Of a DNA stretch of 64,000 bases, positions 8,642 through 17,582 are shown piece after piece. Position 1 is the first letter of the stretch; each line of letters starts with the position of its first letter. Source of the DNA: Halosimplex rubrum (lineage in GTDB: Archaea > Halobacteriota > Halobacteria > Halobacteriales > Haloarculaceae); contig NZ_CP058910.1 of NCBI RefSeq assembly GCF_013415885.1, positions 2,418,001 to 2,482,000 of the forward strand. Reading direction: 5' to 3'. Below the pieces are notes generated by a model. That model did not search any database and was not told where the DNA came from. It worked only from the letters and a program-made list of their open reading frames with translations. The translations under genes and the position numbers were made by a program.

Positions 8642-8860
8642 ATGGCCGTCCTGACGGACGAACACGTCCCGAGTGTGTTTATCACGACGCTCCGGTCGAA
8701 CGGCCACGAGGTCGTCCACGCGGGACTCGTGGTGTACACCGACGCGAACTATCTCCGAGATGATCCGGAGGACGCCGTTCGAACGCTCGAACGCGTCTTC
8801 GCTCACTATCCGCCCGAGGAACTGCACGGCGGGCTCGTCTGGCTGGACCAGTGGCGGTAG
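8642..8860 (+). pseudogene. internally deleted DUF5615 PIN-like (VapC-type) toxin
   Basis: A 72-residue frame. Its N-terminus (MAVLTDEHVPSVFITTLRSNGHEVV) is the first strand and helix of DUF5615 PIN-like proteins, including the first catalytic Asp (LTDE). It then jumps straight to HAGLVVYTDANYLRDDPEDAVRTLERV, which in the family is the C-terminal part. The central piece of about 40 residues with the second acidic cluster and the THDKDF-type motif is missing. It therefore looks like a toxin inactivated by an in-frame deletion. Full-length proteins are about 115 residues (from memory). It ends 41 bases before rfcL. Confidence 0.55.
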
Positions 8861-8901
8861 CTCCGAAACCACTAACCCCCTCACACGCTTCTCTCCCGCC
8901 A

Positions 8902-10407
8902 ATGGACTGGACGGAGAAATACCGGCCGTCGTCGCTCGACGAGATCCGCGGGAACGACAAGGCCCGCGACGCCCTCCAGGAGTGGGCGGACACCTGGGAC
9001 GACCACCGGGAAGCGGTCGTGCTCCACGGCTCGCCGGGGATCGGCAAGACCTCCGCGGCGCACGCGCTGGCCGGCGACGAGGGGTGGGCGACCATCGAAC
9101 TCAACGCCTCGGACTCGCGGACGAAGGACGTGATCGAGCGGGTCGCCGGCGAGGCCGCCAAATCGGGGACGCTCACCGCCGGCGAGGCCGGCCGCCGCGT
9201 CGTCATCCTCGACGAGGCCGACAACCTCCACGGCAACGTCGACCGCGGCGGGTCGGCGGCGATCACCTCGCTGGTCAAGGAGGCCAGCCAGCCGATGATC
9301 CTCATCGCCAACGACTTCTACGAGATGTCTTCGGGCCTCCGCAACGCCTGCCGGGAGATCGAGTTCCGCGACGTGTCCAAGCGGTCGATCGTGCCCGTCC
9401 TCCGGGACCTCTGCCGGAAGGAGGGCGTCGAGTACGACGACGCCGCGCTCGACCAGATCGCCGAGATGAACAGCGGCGACCTGCGGGGTGCGATCAAGGA
9501 CCTCCAAGCGATGGCCGAGGGTCGCGACCGCATCGGCGCCGACGACGTGGTGACGGGCGAGCGCGACAAGACACAGGGGGTGTTCGACTACCTCGACACG
9601 GTGATCAAGGAGGCCGGCGCGGAGGAGGCGCTGAAGGCCTCCTACGACGTGGACGAGACGCCCGACGACCTGATCAACTGGATCGAGGACAACATGCCCA
9701 AGGACTACGAGGGCGAGGAGCTGGCGGTCGCCTACGACTTCCTCTCGAACGCGGACCGCTGGCTCGGTCGCGTGCGCGCGACGCAGAACTACACGTTCTG
9801 GCGCTACGCCGGCGACAACATGACCGCCGGCGTGGCCGCCGCGCGCCGCGAACCCAAGGGCGGGTGGACCCGCTACGGCCCCCCCAGTTACTGGTCGAAG
9901 CTCGGCCGCTCGCGGGGGACCCGGAACAAACGGGACTACGTCGCACGGCGGATCGCCGAGGCCGGCGGCGTCAGCATGTCGACGGCTCGTCGGGAGATCC
10001 TGCCCCATCTGTCGGTGATGACCCACCACTGCAAGAACCGCGAGCTGACCGTCGCGATGGCGGCGAAGTACGAACTGGAAGCCAAGCACGTCTCCTTTAT
10101 CACCGGCAGCGGCGAGGACACTAACAAGGTCCAGTCGATCGTCGAGGACGCCGAGCGCCTGCGCGAGGAGCGAGCCGTCGAGAACGCCGGCGGCGCCTTC
10201 GAGAACGCCCGATCGGGCGAGACCGACGAGGGCGATGGCAGCGACGCCGAAGCGGCCGACGAGGGGGACGCCGAGGGCCAGCCCCCCCAGGCGTCGCTCG
10301 ACGGGTCGGGGAGTGCGAGCGAGACGGCAGCGGAGGAGGTCGGCGACGAGCCCGACGAGCCGGCCGACGAGGACGACTCTCAGTCGGGGCTCTCAGATTT
10401 CATGTAG
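8902..10407 (+). CDS. rfcL: replication factor C large subunit
   Basis: A 501-residue clamp-loader subunit. Walker A is GSPGIGKT at residues 43-50, Walker B VVILDEAD at about 100-107, followed by sensor and arginine-region segments of the AAA+ domain; the collar domain covers roughly 230-410. The C-terminal tail is highly acidic (Asp/Glu-rich, 440-490) and ends QSGLSDFM, a PCNA-interacting peptide of the Q-x-x-L-x-x-F type. With the small subunit (not in this window) it loads PCNA onto primer-template junctions using ATP. Start ATG 8902, preceded by a TATA-like ACTAACC about 30 bases upstream. Confidence 0.96.
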   Translation: MDWTEKYRPSSLDEIRGNDKARDALQEWADTWDDHREAVVLHGSPGIGKTSAAHALAGDEGWATIELNASDSRTKDVIERVAGEAAKSGTLTAGEAGRRVVILDEADNLHGNVDRGGSAAITSLVKEASQPMILIANDFYEMSSGLRNACREIEFRDVSKRSIVPVLRDLCRKEGVEYDDAALDQIAEMNSGDLRGAIKDLQAMAEGRDRIGADDVVTGERDKTQGVFDYLDTVIKEAGAEEALKASYDVDETPDDLINWIEDNMPKDYEGEELAVAYDFLSNADRWLGRVRATQNYTFWRYAGDNMTAGVAAARREPKGGWTRYGPPSYWSKLGRSRGTRNKRDYVARRIAEAGGVSMSTARREILPHLSVMTHHCKNRELTVAMAAKYELEAKHVSFITGSGEDTNKVQSIVEDAERLREERAVENAGGAFENARSGETDEGDGSDAEAADEGDAEGQPPQASLDGSGSASETAAEEVGDEPDEPADEDDSQSGLSDFM

Positions 10408-10447
10408 GCGTCACCCTGGGCGGACCCGTCGAACTGCCGACGCAGGG

Positions 10448-11569
10448 TCACTGGCGTGGTCCGTCGAGGACCCCGGGCGTGATAAGCAGGTTGTCGAAGG
10501 CCGCCCACCCGGAGTAGTGGTAGCCGACCAGCCGGAAGGTGAAGCCCGACAGCTCGGTATCGGTGATAATCGCCTGTTCCCCGGTGGAGTCGACGGTCGC
10601 GGTGATCCGCCCGTCGGCGTCCCAGGTCACGCGCAGGGGCTGCCACGACCCCCGCTCGAAGGCACCGTCGCTGTTGCGCTGGACGACAGGCTTGCTCGAG
10701 TCGGCGGACGAGAACTTGTCGTGATGTCGGCTGACTTCGACGAACTCGCCCTTGAAGTTGCTCCTGGCCTTGATCTCGTACCCGCGGTCGGTCTCCGGGT
10801 CGTACTGGAGGAAGACGTCGAGCCCGGACATCCCGGAGACGTACAGGTCGACCGTGAGCGTCAGCGGCGGTTCGAGCGAGACCGCCTGGACGGGCTCGAG
10901 ATACCGCGATTCCGTCCGGTGTTTGACGGCGTACTCGCCGCGGCTCGGGTCCGAGACGACGTGGTACGACTCCGTGTCGTCGTCCCCGCTGGGAAACTGT
11001 GTCACCGAGAAGTCGTCGAGCGTCCCGTCCTCGAAGTCGCTCTCCCAGAGCGGGGCCGACGCCGTGGCAGTCGCGGGTTCGGACGGTGCCGGTGCCGGTG
11101 TCGGCGTGGGCGTCCCGGTCGTGGACGGTGTCGAGGTCGCGGTCGGCGTCGATGTCGGCGGCACGAACGTCTCCAGCGTCGTCACCGACTCCTCGCTTGG
11201 GACGTACAGCACGCGGATCGTCACCGCCGGTCCGACCGACCGCTCCCAGTTGACGGTCGCCGGCCCAACCTCGGCGGCGCTCCCCTCCTCGACCGACTGG
11301 TCGGCCGTTTCGCTCGTGGAACCCAGTTCGCTCCACGTGGCGCGCGTCCCGTCGACCGTCTCGATCACCAGATCGCTCGCGGGGATCCCGTCTCCGCCGG
11401 CGTGCGTCGCGGTGAGAGACCCGTTCGCGGAGTCGTACTCGAACTCGAACCTGGCCGAACGAGCCGTCTCGGGCCCTCCGAACAGGTCGGCACATCCGCC
11501 CAGTCCCGTCGCGAAACCTACGATCCCCGTCCCCACGAATCGCCGTCGACCGAATCCGTCAGCCGTCAT
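10448..11569 (-). CDS. Tat-exported lipoprotein with Thr/Pro linker and LamG-like domain
   Basis: A 373-residue secreted protein. The N-terminus has a twin-arginine signal (FGRRRFVGTGIVGFATG) ending in a lipobox LGGC near residue 27, so it is probably lipid-anchored outside the membrane after Tat export. Residues 30-140 form a first beta-rich domain. A Thr/Pro/Ser linker (PTSTPTATSTPSTTGTPTPTP) follows, likely glycosylated. Residues about 185-370 resemble a concanavalin/LamG-like jelly roll (WESDFEDGTLDDFS, ending WAAFDNLLITPG), often carbohydrate binding. A TATA-like ATTATTAG sits about 27 bases upstream of ATG 11569. Substrate unknown. Convergent with rfcL. Confidence 0.82.
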   Translation of the reverse strand: MTADGFGRRRFVGTGIVGFATGLGGCADLFGGPETARSARFEFEYDSANGSLTATHAGGDGIPASDLVIETVDGTRATWSELGSTSETADQSVEEGSAAEVGPATVNWERSVGPAVTIRVLYVPSEESVTTLETFVPPTSTPTATSTPSTTGTPTPTPAPAPSEPATATASAPLWESDFEDGTLDDFSVTQFPSGDDDTESYHVVSDPSRGEYAVKHRTESRYLEPVQAVSLEPPLTLTVDLYVSGMSGLDVFLQYDPETDRGYEIKARSNFKGEFVEVSRHHDKFSSADSSKPVVQRNSDGAFERGSWQPLRVTWDADGRITATVDSTGEQAIITDTELSGFTFRLVGYHYSGWAAFDNLLITPGVLDGPRQ

Positions 11570-11668
11570 TCCGCGTACCTGTGTCGTATCCGCTAATAAT
11601 GTTTTCCGTTCGTAACGTCGGCGTGTGGTCCGTCGGTCGGTCACCGGCGGGGTCGAACCAGTGAACCG

Positions 11669-11980
11669 TCAGGGTTCGCCCGGCGCAGCGCGGTCCGCGC
11701 TCCCGGGCTCGTACCGCCAGCCGCGGTACATGAAGTAGAGCCCGACGACGAGCGAGAGAAGCGAGAGCGCGTCGAGGCCGTAGTTCAGCGCCGTGCCGGT
11801 CGGGAGCGGTCCGTCCTGCGTGACCTGCAGGAGTCCGTAGGCGAGCCAGGTGAGACACGCACCGACGTAGATCCGCAGTTTCCGGCCGGATAGCTCGCCG
11901 CGCCGGTACCGGACCGCGATCAGGCCGAGCAGGAGGAGATACGCGGCGACCAGCCCGTAGTCGACGATGTCGGGGACCAT
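11669..11980 (-). CDS. small three-helix membrane protein
   Basis: A 103-residue protein with helices at about residues 8-25, 36-56 and 64-86, a basic loop (RYRRGELSGRKLR) between the first two, and a short acidic C-terminal tail. No conserved motif recognised. It lies 64 bases downstream of the heme A synthase gene on the same strand, so co-transcription with ctaA is possible; a link to cytochrome oxidase assembly is speculation from position only. Confidence 0.7.
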   Translation of the reverse strand: MVPDIVDYGLVAAYLLLLGLIAVRYRRGELSGRKLRIYVGACLTWLAYGLLQVTQDGPLPTGTALNYGLDALSLLSLVVGLYFMYRGWRYEPGSADRAAPGEP

Positions 11981-12043
11981 GTGGGGGCGTTGCGCGGCAG
12001 TCGGTAAGTGTCTGTGGGATGACCGAACGGGGTCGGCGGCGCG

Positions 12044-12889
12044 TCAGTCGGCGCGTTGGGCGCCGAAGCCGCCGGTGTCGACGATCACGCGGTTGGTGAG
12101 GACCGCGAGCCCGGCGACGGCGGCAGCGAGCAGTACCGTCGTGGCGTCGCCGTAGAGGTCGGGGAGGCCCCACTTCTGACGGCTCAACACCATGGCGACG
12201 TACAACAGCGCCGCTGCGACGGCGGTGACCGCGCGGAAACGCAGCAGGTTCGCGGGTTCGACGGCGTCCTCACTCCAGACGAGCAGCGCGACGAACGCGG
12301 CCAGGAGGGTGAACGAGACGGCGTAGTAGACGACCTGGTTGGTCGGCGGGTGGTCGAAGACGGCGAGGAACTCGAAGACGGCGACTAGCGCGACGAGGCC
12401 GCCGCCGAGGCCGACGACGGTCCGAACGACGTGGGTTCCCGGGGTATCGAACATCCGGACGGTCGCGTAGACGAGCAGCGCGAAGATCAGCGTCGCGGTC
12501 GTGAAGTGGGCGATCATGATGGCGGGATTGAACCCGCGAGGGAACATGCCGCCGGCGGTCGTCGTGATTCCGCCGAGGACGATCTGGACGGGGAGGATCG
12601 CGATGGCGGCGGTGACGGCGTAGCGGATCCGGCGGTCGTCCTGCCAGCGCCAGACGCCGTAGAGCCACCCCAGCAGCAGGAAGCCGACGACCATCGCGAC
12701 GAAGCGGTGGAACCACTCGAAGAAGCTCGCCCAGTTGGCCGGGAACAGCCCCATCCAGCCGTTGCACAGCGGCCACCGCGTCCCGCAGGAGAGTCCGCCA
12801 CCGGTCGATCCGGTGTGCAGCCCCAGCAGGATGAGGACGAAGGTGAGCGCCGTCGTGACGCCCGCGAGAGTCCGGAAGCGGCGGGTCAT
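12044..12889 (-). CDS. ctaA: heme A synthase (CtaA/COX15 family)
   Basis: A 281-residue, eight-helix membrane protein. Heme-binding histidines are visible in FEWFHRFVAM, IAHFTTATL and LGLHTGST; the periplasmic-side pair of Cys in LSCGTRWPLCNGW is characteristic of CtaA. It oxidises the C8 methyl of heme O to make heme A for terminal oxidases. ATG 12889 (MTRRFRTLAGV) is preferred: a TATA-like GTAAAGT lies about 25 bases upstream, inside the alternative 13-residue longer frame starting at 12928. No heme O synthase gene is in the window. Confidence 0.9.
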   Translation of the reverse strand: MTRRFRTLAGVTTALTFVLILLGLHTGSTGGGLSCGTRWPLCNGWMGLFPANWASFFEWFHRFVAMVVGFLLLGWLYGVWRWQDDRRIRYAVTAAIAILPVQIVLGGITTTAGGMFPRGFNPAIMIAHFTTATLIFALLVYATVRMFDTPGTHVVRTVVGLGGGLVALVAVFEFLAVFDHPPTNQVVYYAVSFTLLAAFVALLVWSEDAVEPANLLRFRAVTAVAAALLYVAMVLSRQKWGLPDLYGDATTVLLAAAVAGLAVLTNRVIVDTGGFGAQRAD

Positions 12890-13174
12890 GTGCGGCGGTT
12901 GGACGCCCACGGACTTTACTCCCCTCATTTCGTCGCCGCTCGTCCGGCGAGCGGACGCCGTCCACCGAGAGCCGGAAGCGTGCGACCGATCCGCACCGAT
13001 GAACGCCGTCCCGACACCGTTCCCGGCCGCGGAACGCGTTCCCGAGCGGACAGGCCGCTTTCACGGTCGCTCGACGGTAGCGATCACCGTCTCACGACTT
13101 CGACGAACGACGTTCTTCCGGTCGTCATTTGGCCCAACGCGAAAGTTTTTGCCGGTCCCGTCCGCGGATCGGAT

Positions 13175-15442
13175 ATGGGACTCGACGAGGACGCACTGGA
13201 GTATCATCGCACAGAGCCGCCCGGGAAACTGGAGATCGCGACGACCAAGCCGACGAACACCCAGCGGGACCTGCAGCTGGCGTACTCGCCGGGTGTCGCC
13301 GCGCCGTGTCTGGCGATCGACGAGAACTCGGCCGACGCCTACGAGTACACGGCGAAGGGCAACATGGTCGGGGTCGTCTCCAACGGGACGGCCGTCCTGG
13401 GACTGGGCGACATCGGCGCACAGGCATCCAAGCCCGTCATGGAGGGCAAGGGCGTGCTGTTCAAACGGTTCGCCGACATCGACGTGTTCGACGTGGAGAT
13501 GGACGAACACGACACGCAGGCGTTCATCGACGCCGTCGCGGCGATGGAGCCGACCTTCGGCGGGATCAACTTAGAGGACATCAGCGCCCCGGAGTGTTTC
13601 GTCATGGAGGAGCAGCTCCGCGAGCGGATGGACATCCCCGTCTTCCACGACGACCAGCACGGCACTGCCATCATTTCCGGCGCCGCGCTGATCAACGCCG
13701 CCGAGATATCGGGCAAGAGCCTCGAAGACATGCGGATCGTCTTCTCGGGCGCCGGCGCCAGCGCCATCGCGACCGCCCGCTTCTACGTCTCGCTGGGCGC
13801 GAAGAAGGAGAACATCCTGATGTGTGACTCCTCGGGCATCATCACCGAGGAGCGCGCCGAGGCCGGCGACCTCAACGAGTACAAACGGCAGTTCGCCCGC
13901 GACGTGCCCGAGGGCGACCTGGCCGACGCGATGGACGACGCCGACGTGTTCGTCGGCCTGTCGATCGGCGGCATCGTCTCCCAGGAGATGGTCCGGTCGA
14001 TGAACGAGAACCCGGTCATCTTCGCGATGGCCAACCCCGACCCCGAGATCACCTACGAGGACGCCAAGGACGCCCGCGACGACACCGTCATCATGGGCAC
14101 CGGCCGCTCCGATTACCCCAACCAGGTCAACAACGTGCTCGGGTTCCCCTTCATCTTCCGCGGCGCGCTCGACGTGCGCGCGACGGACATCAACGAGGAC
14201 ATGAAGCGGGCCGCCGCCGAGGCGCTGGCGGAACTCGCTCGCAAGGACGTGCCCGACGAGGTCGTCAAGGCCTACGGCGACCAGCCGCTGCAGTTCGGCC
14301 CGGAGTACATCATCCCCAAGCCCGTCGACCCGCGGGTGCTGTTCGAGGTCGCGCCCGCCGTCGCCGAGGCCGCGATGGAGAGCGGCGCCGCCCGGACCGA
14401 GCTCGACACCGACGAGTACGTCGAACGGCTCGAAGCGCGGCTGGGCAAGTCCCGCGAGATGATGCGGGTCGTCCTCAACAAGGCCCAGAGCGACCCCAAG
14501 CGGCTCGCGCTGGCCGAGGGCGCCAACGAGAAGATGATCCGCGCCGCGTTCCAGCTGCAGGAACAGGGCATCGCCGAGCCCGTCCTCATCGGCGAGCGCG
14601 ACGAGATCGAGGCCACCCGTGACGACCTCGGCCTGGAGTTCGAACCGGAGGTCGTCGACCCCGAGAACGGCGACTACGAGGAGTACGCCGAACGGCTCCA
14701 CGAGCTCCGCCAGCGCAAGGGGATCACCCGCAGCGAGGCCTCCGAACTCGTCGAGAACGACACCAACTACCTCGCCAGCGTGATGGTCGAACAGGACGAC
14801 GCCGACGCGATGCTGACAGGCCTGACCCACCACTACCCCTCGGCGCTGCGCCCGCCCCTGGAGGTCATCGGCACCGCACCGGACGCCGACTACGCGGCCG
14901 GCGTCTACATGCTGACGTTCAAGAATCAGGTCGTCTTCTGCGCGGACACGACGGTCAATCTGGACCCCGACTCCGACGTGCTCTCGGAGGTCACGAAACA
15001 CACCGCGAGCCTCGCCCGGGACTTCAACATCGAGCCCCGCGCCGCCCTGCTGTCCTATTCGAACTTCGGCAGCGTCGAGAACGAGGGCACCGCGAAGCTC
15101 CGCGGCGCCGTGAGCGACCTCCACGACGACCCCGAGGTCGACTTCCCGGTCGACGGCGAGATGCAGGCCGACACCGCCGTCGTCGAGGACATCCTCAACG
15201 GCACCTACGACTTCGCCGACCTGGAGGACCCGGCGAACGTCCTCGTGTTCCCGAACCTCGAAGCCGGCAACATCGGCTACAAGCTGCTCCAGCGTCTGGG
15301 CGGCGCCGACGCCATCGGCCCGATGCTGGTCGGCATGGACAAACCCGTCCACGTCCTCCAGCGCGGCGACGAGGTCAAAGACATCGTGAATCTGGGCGCC
15401 GCTGCCGTCGTCGACGCCCAACAGCAGGAAGACGAGGAGTAG
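13175..15442 (+). CDS. maeB: NAD(P)-dependent malic enzyme with C-terminal phosphotransacetylase-like domain
   Basis: A 755-residue MaeB-type protein. Residues about 15-160 are the malic N-terminal domain ([11 protein letters not shown], then [17 protein letters not shown]); HDDQHGTA near 165 supplies the metal/substrate motif, and [14 protein letters not shown] near 195 is the nucleotide-binding glycine loop. Residues about 430-750 are a phosphate acetyl/butyryltransferase-like domain, usually regulatory in this family. It converts malate to pyruvate and CO2 while reducing NAD(P)+. The longer upstream open frame is non-family and overlaps ctaA on the opposite strand. Start ATG 13175 follows an AAGTTTTT TATA-like box by about 28 bases. 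Confidence 0.94.
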   Translation: MGLDEDALEYHRTEPPGKLEIATTKPTNTQRDLQLAYSPGVAAPCLAIDENSADAYEYTAKGNMVGVVSNGTAVLGLGDIGAQASKPVMEGKGVLFKRFADIDVFDVEMDEHDTQAFIDAVAAMEPTFGGINLEDISAPECFVMEEQLRERMDIPVFHDDQHGTAIISGAALINAAEISGKSLEDMRIVFSGAGASAIATARFYVSLGAKKENILMCDSSGIITEERAEAGDLNEYKRQFARDVPEGDLADAMDDADVFVGLSIGGIVSQEMVRSMNENPVIFAMANPDPEITYEDAKDARDDTVIMGTGRSDYPNQVNNVLGFPFIFRGALDVRATDINEDMKRAAAEALAELARKDVPDEVVKAYGDQPLQFGPEYIIPKPVDPRVLFEVAPAVAEAAMESGAARTELDTDEYVERLEARLGKSREMMRVVLNKAQSDPKRLALAEGANEKMIRAAFQLQEQGIAEPVLIGERDEIEATRDDLGLEFEPEVVDPENGDYEEYAERLHELRQRKGITRSEASELVENDTNYLASVMVEQDDADAMLTGLTHHYPSALRPPLEVIGTAPDADYAAGVYMLTFKNQVVFCADTTVNLDPDSDVLSEVTKHTASLARDFNIEPRAALLSYSNFGSVENEGTAKLRGAVSDLHDDPEVDFPVDGEMQADTAVVEDILNGTYDFADLEDPANVLVFPNLEAGNIGYKLLQRLGGADAIGPMLVGMDKPVHVLQRGDEVKDIVNLGAAAVVDAQQQEDEE

Positions 15443-15529
15443 CGTAGCGTCCGGCGAGCGGAGAGCCGGGCCGCGATTCGTTCACGTCACAAGACATTTA
15501 CTGCGCGTCCGCGTCTGTTCGGACAGGAG

Positions 15530-15910
15530 ATGGAGAAGACCGTCGACGTTTCGGGCTGGCCGATGCGCGCGCTCCGGTACGCGCTGACCGGGTGCTACGC
15601 GTTCGGGACGCTGTTCGTCCTGTCGTTTTTCCTCTCGAGCGGCCTCACCGCGCTCGACGTGGCGATCCCGTACCGCGACGGACCGGTCTGGCCAGCGGCG
15701 TTCGCCGTGTTCTGGGCCGTCCTGACGGTCGAATGTGTCCGGCTCTTCGAGCGGGCGGACGGCGACTGGTGGGGCCCGATCCCCCGCGAGCAGTACCTCG
15801 GACGGTTCGCCGAAGCCGGCGGGCTCGCTCGGTACAGCTGGGAGAAAGCGATCGACGAGCTGCCCGAGGGTGAGGGAACCGACGGTGAGGACACGGGCCG
15901 CGAGCGGTGA
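15530..15910 (+). CDS. two-helix membrane protein of unknown function
   Basis: A 126-residue protein. Hydrophobic helices at about residues 17-38 and 55-75 are followed by a charged, Trp-containing C-terminal domain (GDWWGPIPREQYLGRFAEAGGLARYSWEKAIDELPEG). Its TGA ends one base before the convergent RNase H-like gene. A TATA-like CATTTACTG lies about 30 bases upstream. Not recognised beyond a halophile-typical composition. Confidence 0.7.
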   Translation: MEKTVDVSGWPMRALRYALTGCYAFGTLFVLSFFLSSGLTALDVAIPYRDGPVWPAAFAVFWAVLTVECVRLFERADGDWWGPIPREQYLGRFAEAGGLARYSWEKAIDELPEGEGTDGEDTGRER

Positions 15911-16576
15911 TCAGTCGCTCGCGCTGCCGCGGTCGGCCCGAGAGGGCGGCGGGTAGCGGTCGTCGCCGGCGGTCGCGGGTTCGTCGGGCAGCAGACAGCG
16001 GTCGGGTTCGCCGTTGACGTGGGCGTACTCGTCGGGGGCGTTGGCGAGCGGATGGGCCGGGTTGTACCCGCTGTCGATGCGGGCGGCGCGGATCTCCGCG
16101 AAGTCGCGCAGACGGGAGCTGATGCCCCGCCAGTGGAGGCCGATGGCGGGCGGGTGGGTCACCGAGTGTGTCGGCTCCAGTTCGGGGTCGCGGTCGGTCA
16201 GCACCGCGGCGTTGACGTTCTCGGCGAGGACGTCGTGGTCGATGAGGACGCCGACGCTCGCGTCCGCGGGCGAGCGGGCGGCGAGCACGTCGAGGCCGAG
16301 GTGCAGCGCCCGGTACTCGGCGACGTTGTTGTCGGGGGCGCGGTTGGGGACGGACAGCCGCGCGACGCGCTCGCCGTCGCGGGTCTCGATGACGACGCCC
16401 AGTCCGCCGGTGAACTCGCGGGCGTCCCCGCCGGGCGCGGTGCCGCCGTGCTCCCGGTAGGAGCCGTCGGTGGCGAGGTAGAAGTCCCGGTGGTGCGTAC
16501 GAGGCGGGTGGGCGATGTGCGGCGTCGGTGCCTCGTCGAACAGGTCGCGAAGGGTCGGCCGGCCGTATGCGGCCAT
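15911..16576 (-). CDS. RNase H-like protein (haloarchaeal RNase HI type)
   Basis: A 221-residue protein starting MAAYGRPTLRDLFDEAPTPHI. An RNase H fold begins near residue 32: FYLATDGSYRE supplies the first catalytic Asp, NNVAEYRALHLGL near 85 the Glu, and LIDHDVLAENVN near 110 the second Asp. These match the DEDD-type pattern of RNase HI, which cleaves RNA in RNA/DNA hybrids; a final acidic residue is less obvious, and the long C-terminal part (150-221) is unusual. A TTTAAATTA box lies about 25 bases upstream of ATG 16576; the adjacent insertion sequence ends just beyond it. Confidence 0.78.
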   Translation of the reverse strand: MAAYGRPTLRDLFDEAPTPHIAHPPRTHHRDFYLATDGSYREHGGTAPGGDAREFTGGLGVVIETRDGERVARLSVPNRAPDNNVAEYRALHLGLDVLAARSPADASVGVLIDHDVLAENVNAAVLTDRDPELEPTHSVTHPPAIGLHWRGISSRLRDFAEIRAARIDSGYNPAHPLANAPDEYAHVNGEPDRCLLPDEPATAGDDRYPPPSRADRGSASD

Positions 16577-16623
16577 ACGACCCTTTGGTGACACGGTAAT
16601 TTAAACGTACGGGGGATTCGGGG

Positions 16624-17320
16624 GGCGGTGTTCAGATAAGGATGAAGAGTGAGGCGGTACGTTTTCAAAGTGATCTATGCCCGAAAACGACCGCCTCGGT
16701 GGATGTTTGGACGAGATTGACTTAGCGTTTGTTGAACGCGAGGCGACACCGAAGCTGCTGATGAAGCTCAGTATTCAGCTGCATCTTGCTGGACTTTCGC
16801 TTTCGAATACTGTTTCGTTTCTAGAGGTATTCGGTGTCAATCGTGCTCGTTCGACCGTTCACAACTGGGTTCACAAGGCCGATCTACAGCCGGAGGCTGG
16901 TCGGTCACCGGATCACGTTGCGGTTGACGAAACCGTGATCCGGATCGACGGCGAGCAGTACTGGCTGTACGCCGCCGTCGATCCCGATTCGAACGAATTA
17001 CTCCACACGAAGCTTGAACCGACGAGAACGAACGCTCTCGCCGAGATGTTCTTCGGTGAACTCCGCGAGAAACACGATGTCGACGATGCCGTGTTTCTCG
17101 TCGACGGCGCCACTCCGCTGAAAGAAGCCTGCGACCGACACGGCCTCGATTTCAGATACGAACGCCATGGAAATCGCAACAGCGTCGAACGTGTCTTTCG
17201 CGAGGTAAAACGCCGAACTAATTCGTTCTCAAACTGTTTCAGTCATGTCGATCCAGCAACCGCCGATGACTGGCTTAGCTCTTTCGCGTTCGCATGGAAT
17301 CGGCTTATCTGAACACTGCC
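16624..17320 (+). mobile_element. IS6-family insertion sequence (about 697 bp)
   Basis: Bounded by imperfect terminal inverted repeats: GGCGGTGTTCAGATAAG at 16624-16640 and, on the other strand, GGCAGTGTTCAGATAAG ending at 17320 (16 of 17 identical). It contains one intact transposase gene, whose stop codon falls inside the right repeat. The flanking eight bases (ATTCGGGG and GTACAGGG) do not match, so no target duplication is visible. The left end sits 48 bases from the RNase H-like start codon, immediately beyond its TATA box. Confidence 0.85.
16677..17312 (+). CDS. IS6-family transposase, apparently intact
   Basis: A 211-residue DDE transposase. An N-terminal helix-turn-helix (LSIQLHLAGLSLSNTVSFLEVFGV, then RSTVHNWVHKADL) precedes the catalytic core: first Asp in HVAVDETVIRI, second Asp in AVFLVDGATPL, Glu in NSVERVFREVKRR. 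C-terminal WLSSFAFAWNRLI is typical of the haloarchaeal ISH15/ISH29-like members. It catalyses replicative, cointegrate-forming transposition in this family. All catalytic residues are present and there is no frameshift, so the element may be active. Confidence 0.92.
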   Translation: MPENDRLGGCLDEIDLAFVEREATPKLLMKLSIQLHLAGLSLSNTVSFLEVFGVNRARSTVHNWVHKADLQPEAGRSPDHVAVDETVIRIDGEQYWLYAAVDPDSNELLHTKLEPTRTNALAEMFFGELREKHDVDDAVFLVDGATPLKEACDRHGLDFRYERHGNRNSVERVFREVKRRTNSFSNCFSHVDPATADDWLSSFAFAWNRLI

Positions 17321-17582
17321 GTACAGGGTGCCGAGTTATACACTGGCCAGTCTGTATGCGGTCGCTGGGTGATCCATCGAAAGACGGCTCGACGAGGTAC
17401 TGGTGTCGAAATTCTACCACAAATTGAACCCAGCACTGCCAAGAGCCCCAATTCATTCGGTATACAGCAAGCAAATTTCGGCCGCCCAGTGTGGTACTTG
17501 TCCTGGCCTCGCGTGAATCGATTTGATGACCCCTATTGGTATTTTGGGACTCTTTTTGTATGTACTGGTCATATTAGGATCA
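17321..17582. other. non-coding stretch between IS6 element and kinase gene
   Basis: No convincing gene. Two short overlapping frames are present but have neither domains nor haloarchaeal composition. A faint coding-like frame around 17390-17460 could be a remnant of a gene interrupted by IS activity. The kinase start codon follows at 17583; no strong promoter box at the expected distance was seen. Confidence 0.5.

Noticed and set aside
12431..13174. N-terminal extension of the malic enzyme frame
   Set aside because: Antisense to heme A synthase; the malic enzyme family begins at 13175.
13571..15421. 616-codon minus-strand frame over the malic enzyme
   Set aside because: Val/Gly/Asp-rich shadow without a promoter or domain.
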